Source: Bacteroidales bacterium (GTDB taxonomy: Bacteria > Bacteroidota > Bacteroidia > Bacteroidales > UBA7960). Taken from it: a DNA stretch of 9,138 bases. Positions 6,550-9,138 of this stretch are shown here, piece by piece; positions within the stretch are counted from its first letter, which is position 1; each line of letters opens with the position of its first letter. Location of the stretch: NCBI GenBank assembly GCA_003557765.1, contig PWNO01000134.1:1-9138 (forward strand), given 5' to 3'. Position numbers and translations under genes: made by a program. The notes beneath the pieces were generated by a model. It did not search any database and was not told where the DNA came from. It was given only the letters and a program-made list of their open reading frames with translations.

Positions 6550-8106
6550 ATGAAAAATATATTGACGAAATCAGCAAAATTATTGCTTCTAATTTTTCTT
6601 TTCAACGCGTGCAGCGATGACTTCCTCGACCTGAAGCCCCTGGATATTATTGTAAGTACAAATTTTTATCAAACAGAGGAGGATGCATTCCAGGCACTGG
6701 TGGCTGTATATGATGTGCTTACCTATCAATCTACTCCCGGTGTCAGCTTTGCACCCTTCCTTACGGTGGCGGATGTTCTGTCGGATGATGCCTTTGGTGG
6801 CGGATCTGACCGAAACGACGGACTGAACTTTAACCAGTTGAGCTTGCACAATATTCCAGCTACCAATCCGGTTGTGCACGCCACGTGGATCAAAAACTAC
6901 ATAGGAGTGTACAGGGCAAACCTTTATCTTGAGATCATTGATGATATTGACGCATCCGACAGCTTTAAGCAACAAACCATTGCTGAGGTGAAATTCATGA
7001 GGGCCTACTTCTACTTTGAGCAGGTTCGGTTTTTTGAAAACATCCCCCTGCTGTTGAAAACCATATCTGGCCCTTCTGAATACAGCCAGGAGCAAAACAC
7101 ACCCAAAGAGGTTTATGACCAGATTGCGCTTGACCTTGTGGAAGCCATTGCTGATCTGCCAGAATCTGTCCCGACAGAGGAAACCGGAAGGATTACCAAA
7201 TGGGCAGCCCAGGGTCTTCTTGCCAGAGTATTCTTGTTTTACAATGGTGTGTATGGCGCCAACCTGGAAGCAGGTGGCACAACCGTTGACCGCGCTTTTG
7301 CACTGGCACAGCTGGAGGATCTGATTGCGAACAGCGGTCACGATCTGCTCGAAGATTATTCCGATATTTTTCAACCCGTTGGTGAGCATAGTGTGGAATC
7401 AGTCTTTGAAATATCACACGGTGATTCACCCACCTGGTGGGATTGGGGTTATCCACGAGGTGGAAACGGCAACCTGGCCGCCCAGATGCAAGGACCGAGG
7501 GTTACCCAATCAAGCAACTGGAACCGTGGCTGGAGCTTCGGAACGGTAAGCCATAAACTGGCTGAATTCATGGCAGGCGATCCTCGCTTTGAGCACACAA
7601 TCCTTCTCGAAGAGGAGCTGGATGGTACACTTGACATCGGGTACCAGCACACCGGGTATTTCTCAAAGAAATATACCTCCGATGCAGCGCATTACGGTAG
7701 CGCCGGACAGTTTGAGCTGAATCGCACAAACAACTTCCGCGTGATCCGCTTTGCTGACGTGTTGCTAATGGCTGCCGAATTAGACAGTCCGAATAAACAA
7801 CAATACTTAGACAGGGTAAGGGCAAGGGTCGGACTGGACCCCGTTCCGGCAAACGAGGAAAACATTTGGAGAGAAAGAAGACTTGAACTTTCACTTGAAG
7901 GGATCCGTTACTTTGATGTGCTGAGGCGAGGTCTCGACTATGCAAACCAGGAATTAACAAATATTGGTATCGAAGGGCCCAATTATAATGACCCTCAAAA
8001 TGTCTATGATATGACATTCAATACCGCAACAAAAGGCTTTCTTCCAATTCCACAAACGGAAGTTGACCTTTCGGCGGGGGTGCTTATTCAAAATTCCGGT
8101 TATTAA
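6550..8106 (+). CDS. susD: SusD/RagB-type surface glycan-binding lipoprotein
   Basis: A 518-residue outer-membrane lipoprotein that acts as the lid over the SusC barrel and binds the glycan by an alpha-helical TPR-like scaffold. An in-frame ATG at 6532 overlaps the susC stop in TAATG and would add MINTET. I prefer the ATG at 6550 because MKNILTK is a normal lipoprotein signal start, but coupled initiation at 6532 is possible. The lipobox is LFNAC (Cys21), followed by SDDFLD, which combines an acidic surface-export tag with the usual SusD N-terminus (FLDLKP). Family landmarks are FMRAYFYFEQVRFF, RFADVLLMAAEL at 400-411, RYFDVLRRG at 453-461 and the canonical end FLPIPQTEVDL from 497 to QNSGY. 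Length is normal and intact. Contact with susC indicates one transcript and a matched complex. The glycan specificity cannot be read from the sequence. Symbol used as a family label. Confidence 0.95.
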   Translation: MKNILTKSAKLLLLIFLFNACSDDFLDLKPLDIIVSTNFYQTEEDAFQALVAVYDVLTYQSTPGVSFAPFLTVADVLSDDAFGGGSDRNDGLNFNQLSLHNIPATNPVVHATWIKNYIGVYRANLYLEIIDDIDASDSFKQQTIAEVKFMRAYFYFEQVRFFENIPLLLKTISGPSEYSQEQNTPKEVYDQIALDLVEAIADLPESVPTEETGRITKWAAQGLLARVFLFYNGVYGANLEAGGTTVDRAFALAQLEDLIANSGHDLLEDYSDIFQPVGEHSVESVFEISHGDSPTWWDWGYPRGGNGNLAAQMQGPRVTQSSNWNRGWSFGTVSHKLAEFMAGDPRFEHTILLEEELDGTLDIGYQHTGYFSKKYTSDAAHYGSAGQFELNRTNNFRVIRFADVLLMAAELDSPNKQQYLDRVRARVGLDPVPANEENIWRERRLELSLEGIRYFDVLRRGLDYANQELTNIGIEGPNYNDPQNVYDMTFNTATKGFLPIPQTEVDLSAGVLIQNSGY

Positions 8107-8150
8107 ATGGTTGTTTTTGGTGAATGATGAATGAATGGGTTAATTGAGCT

Positions 8151-8185
8151 CAACAGGAGGGCATTCCACGGAATGTCCTCCTTTG
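8151..8185 (+). terminator. Hairpin between susD and the MFS gene
   Basis: AGGAGGGCATTC (8155-8166) pairs with GAATGTCCTCCT (8171-8182), with one G-T wobble at 8161/8176 and a CACG loop. CAA/TTG can extend the stem past one bulged C at 8154. It lies 44 bases after the susD stop and 50 bases before the permease ATG. The T-run after it is short (CTTTGAAG), so it may be a partial terminator separating the SusCD unit from the permease. The stem includes AGGAGG facing CCTCCT, which would hide a Shine-Dalgarno-like sequence, but no start codon is suitably placed for it. Confidence 0.6.
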
Positions 8186-8234
8186 AAGACTCCCCTTTCA
8201 TAACGATCCTTTCCATAAAATATATCCTTTTACA

Positions 8235-9138
8235 ATGAACAGGACAACCTACACAATTTTTATATCCCTGGTGGTGGCCCTCGGTGGGTTCCTGCTGGGT
8301 TTCGACAGTGCAGTTATATCCGGGGCAACACCCTTTTACCGTGGAACATTCGGCCTGGATTCCGGTTCGATGCTGATTGGCTTTTCTGTAAGCTCCCTCA
8401 TCCTGGGAGCCATCGGTGGAAACATCATCGCAGGGCGTCTGGCCGACAGGTTTGGCCGGAGAAACATCCTGAAGCTCACTGCTGTCTTATTTGCTGTAAG
8501 CGCAATTATCACGGCCCTGTCGTTCAATATCGCAATCTTCCTTTTCGCCAGGATCCTGGGCGGCCTTGGGGTGGGGATGGCCATATTGGTTGCTCCCATG
8601 TACATCGCAGAGATCGCACCCAAGAAAATGCGTGGCAAGCTGGTTACCTTCAACCAGCTTAACATTGTACTTGGTATATCCATTGCCTACTTTTCCAATT
8701 ATTACTTTCAGCAAACCATAGCGGATCCTGACCTGAAATGGCGGGTCATGCTCGGAGTGGAAGCCGTTCCGGCCATTCTTTACCTGGCACTGCTGTTTCT
8801 GGTACCCAGAAGCCCACGCTGGCTCATGCAAAGAGGGAAAAACGAGGAAGCACTGAGTGTGCTGGCAAAAATCAATGGAGAAGATAAGTCACACAATGTG
8901 TTTAATGAGATCGAAGCCAGCCTTCACGAAGAAATCAATAAAGATAAAGCGAAGTGGTCAGACGTGTTTTCAAGAAAAATGAAGACGGTTCTGATCATCG
9001 GTTTTGGTATTGCTTTCTTTCAGCAAATTACGGGAATTAACGCCATATTCTATTACGCTCCCATGATCTTTGAAATGGCGGGTGGTGGTACAGATGCTGC
9101 TTTTCTGCAGGCAGCAATACTTGGAGTTACCAATGTTG
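8235..9138 (+). CDS. Sugar-porter family MFS permease, 3'-truncated
   Basis: The first 301 codons of an inner-membrane sugar transporter of the XylE/GLUT type; the gene runs off the window. I translated it from the ATG at 8235 (MNRTTYTIFISLVVALGGFLLGFD). Visible landmarks are GFDSAVISG in TM1 with Asp24, matching the proton-coupling Asp of XylE; GRLADRFGRR (67-76) in the first cytoplasmic loop; Arg106 in TM4 (FARILGGLGVG); FNQ with Gln141, matching a sugar-binding Gln; PRSPRWL, where the usual form is PESPRWL; and QQITGIN (263-269), the sugar-binding TM7 motif. Hexose or pentose uptake by proton symport is therefore likely. Within this cluster it would take in monosaccharide freed in the periplasm. 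No ribosome-binding site or convincing own promoter is seen in 8186-8234, so it may depend on read-through of the upstream hairpin. The substrate is inferred. Confidence 0.93.
   Translation, partial: MNRTTYTIFISLVVALGGFLLGFDSAVISGATPFYRGTFGLDSGSMLIGFSVSSLILGAIGGNIIAGRLADRFGRRNILKLTAVLFAVSAIITALSFNIAIFLFARILGGLGVGMAILVAPMYIAEIAPKKMRGKLVTFNQLNIVLGISIAYFSNYYFQQTIADPDLKWRVMLGVEAVPAILYLALLFLVPRSPRWLMQRGKNEEALSVLAKINGEDKSHNVFNEIEASLHEEINKDKAKWSDVFSRKMKTVLIIGFGIAFFQQITGINAIFYYAPMIFEMAGGGTDAAFLQAAILGVTNV

Noticed and set aside
6589..7389. A 266-codon open frame on the minus strand inside susD
   Set aside because: It lies wholly antisense to a complete, well-conserved SusD gene, has no recognisable domain, and is a composition shadow.
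7568..8017. A 149-codon minus-strand open frame over the 3' half of susD
   Set aside because: Same reason: low-complexity Arg/Leu/Ser-rich translation opposite a conserved coding region.
8186..8234. A separate promoter for the permease
   Set aside because: I looked for TTTG with TAnnTTTG at a 19-21 base spacer and found only poor partial matches.
8336..8831. Two overlapping minus-strand frames of about 115 codons opposite the permease
   Set aside because: The plus strand encodes an unmistakable MFS transporter through the whole stretch; the reverse translations show no family signature.
1..9138. CRISPR arrays, tRNA or rRNA genes, insertion sequences, phage or defence genes
   Set aside because: No array-like repeats, RNA-gene landmarks, transposase motifs or terminal inverted repeats were seen; nearly all of the window is accounted for by the sugar-utilisation genes.

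Overview
The window looks like most of a polysaccharide utilisation locus (PUL) from a member of the Bacteroidota. The evidence is a SusC/SusD pair, acidic-tagged surface lipoproteins, A-rich leaders without clear Shine-Dalgarno sites, a TTTG/TAnnTTTG promoter, and the LuxR-like C-terminus typical of Bacteroidota 'triple-Y' sensor-regulators. The base composition and the predicted beta-glucan target would fit a marine or environmental lineage, but no genus can be named from the sequence. All genes lie on the + strand.

Layout: (1) bases 1-398 hold the C-terminal end of a regulator with a coiled coil and a LuxR/GerE-type helix-turn-helix. (2) Bases 399-671 are the control region. It contains two near-identical 17-bp direct repeats, GATGTATTTnnGATGTA, set 32 bp apart and ending 8 bp upstream of a textbook Bacteroidota promoter (TTTG-N20-TATGTTTG). 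(3) 672-2171 encodes a PKD-domain surface lipoprotein, probably the surface glycan-binding protein. (4) A 12-bp perfect hairpin follows. (5) 2247-3368 encodes a GH16 endo-beta-glucanase lipoprotein, laminarinase-like. (6) 3431-6532 encodes the SusC-type TonB-dependent transporter. (7) 6550-8106 encodes its SusD-type partner, with susC and susD in contact. (8) A second hairpin follows at 8151-8185. (9) 8235 to the window end encodes the N-terminal two thirds of a sugar-porter MFS permease.

Proposed working model, inferred: the regulator senses a glucan fragment and activates the promoter at about 570-601. The PKD lipoprotein and SusD capture beta-1,3-type glucan at the cell surface, and the GH16 enzyme cuts it there. 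SusCD moves oligosaccharides into the periplasm, where enzymes not seen here would release monosaccharide for the MFS permease. The gene order (binding protein and glycosidase first, then susC-susD, then the permease) differs from the common susC-susD-first order.

This is a recognisable system type rather than a wholly new one. The least explained parts are the roughly 200-residue middle region and the C-terminal domain of the PKD lipoprotein, and the phased repeat operator.
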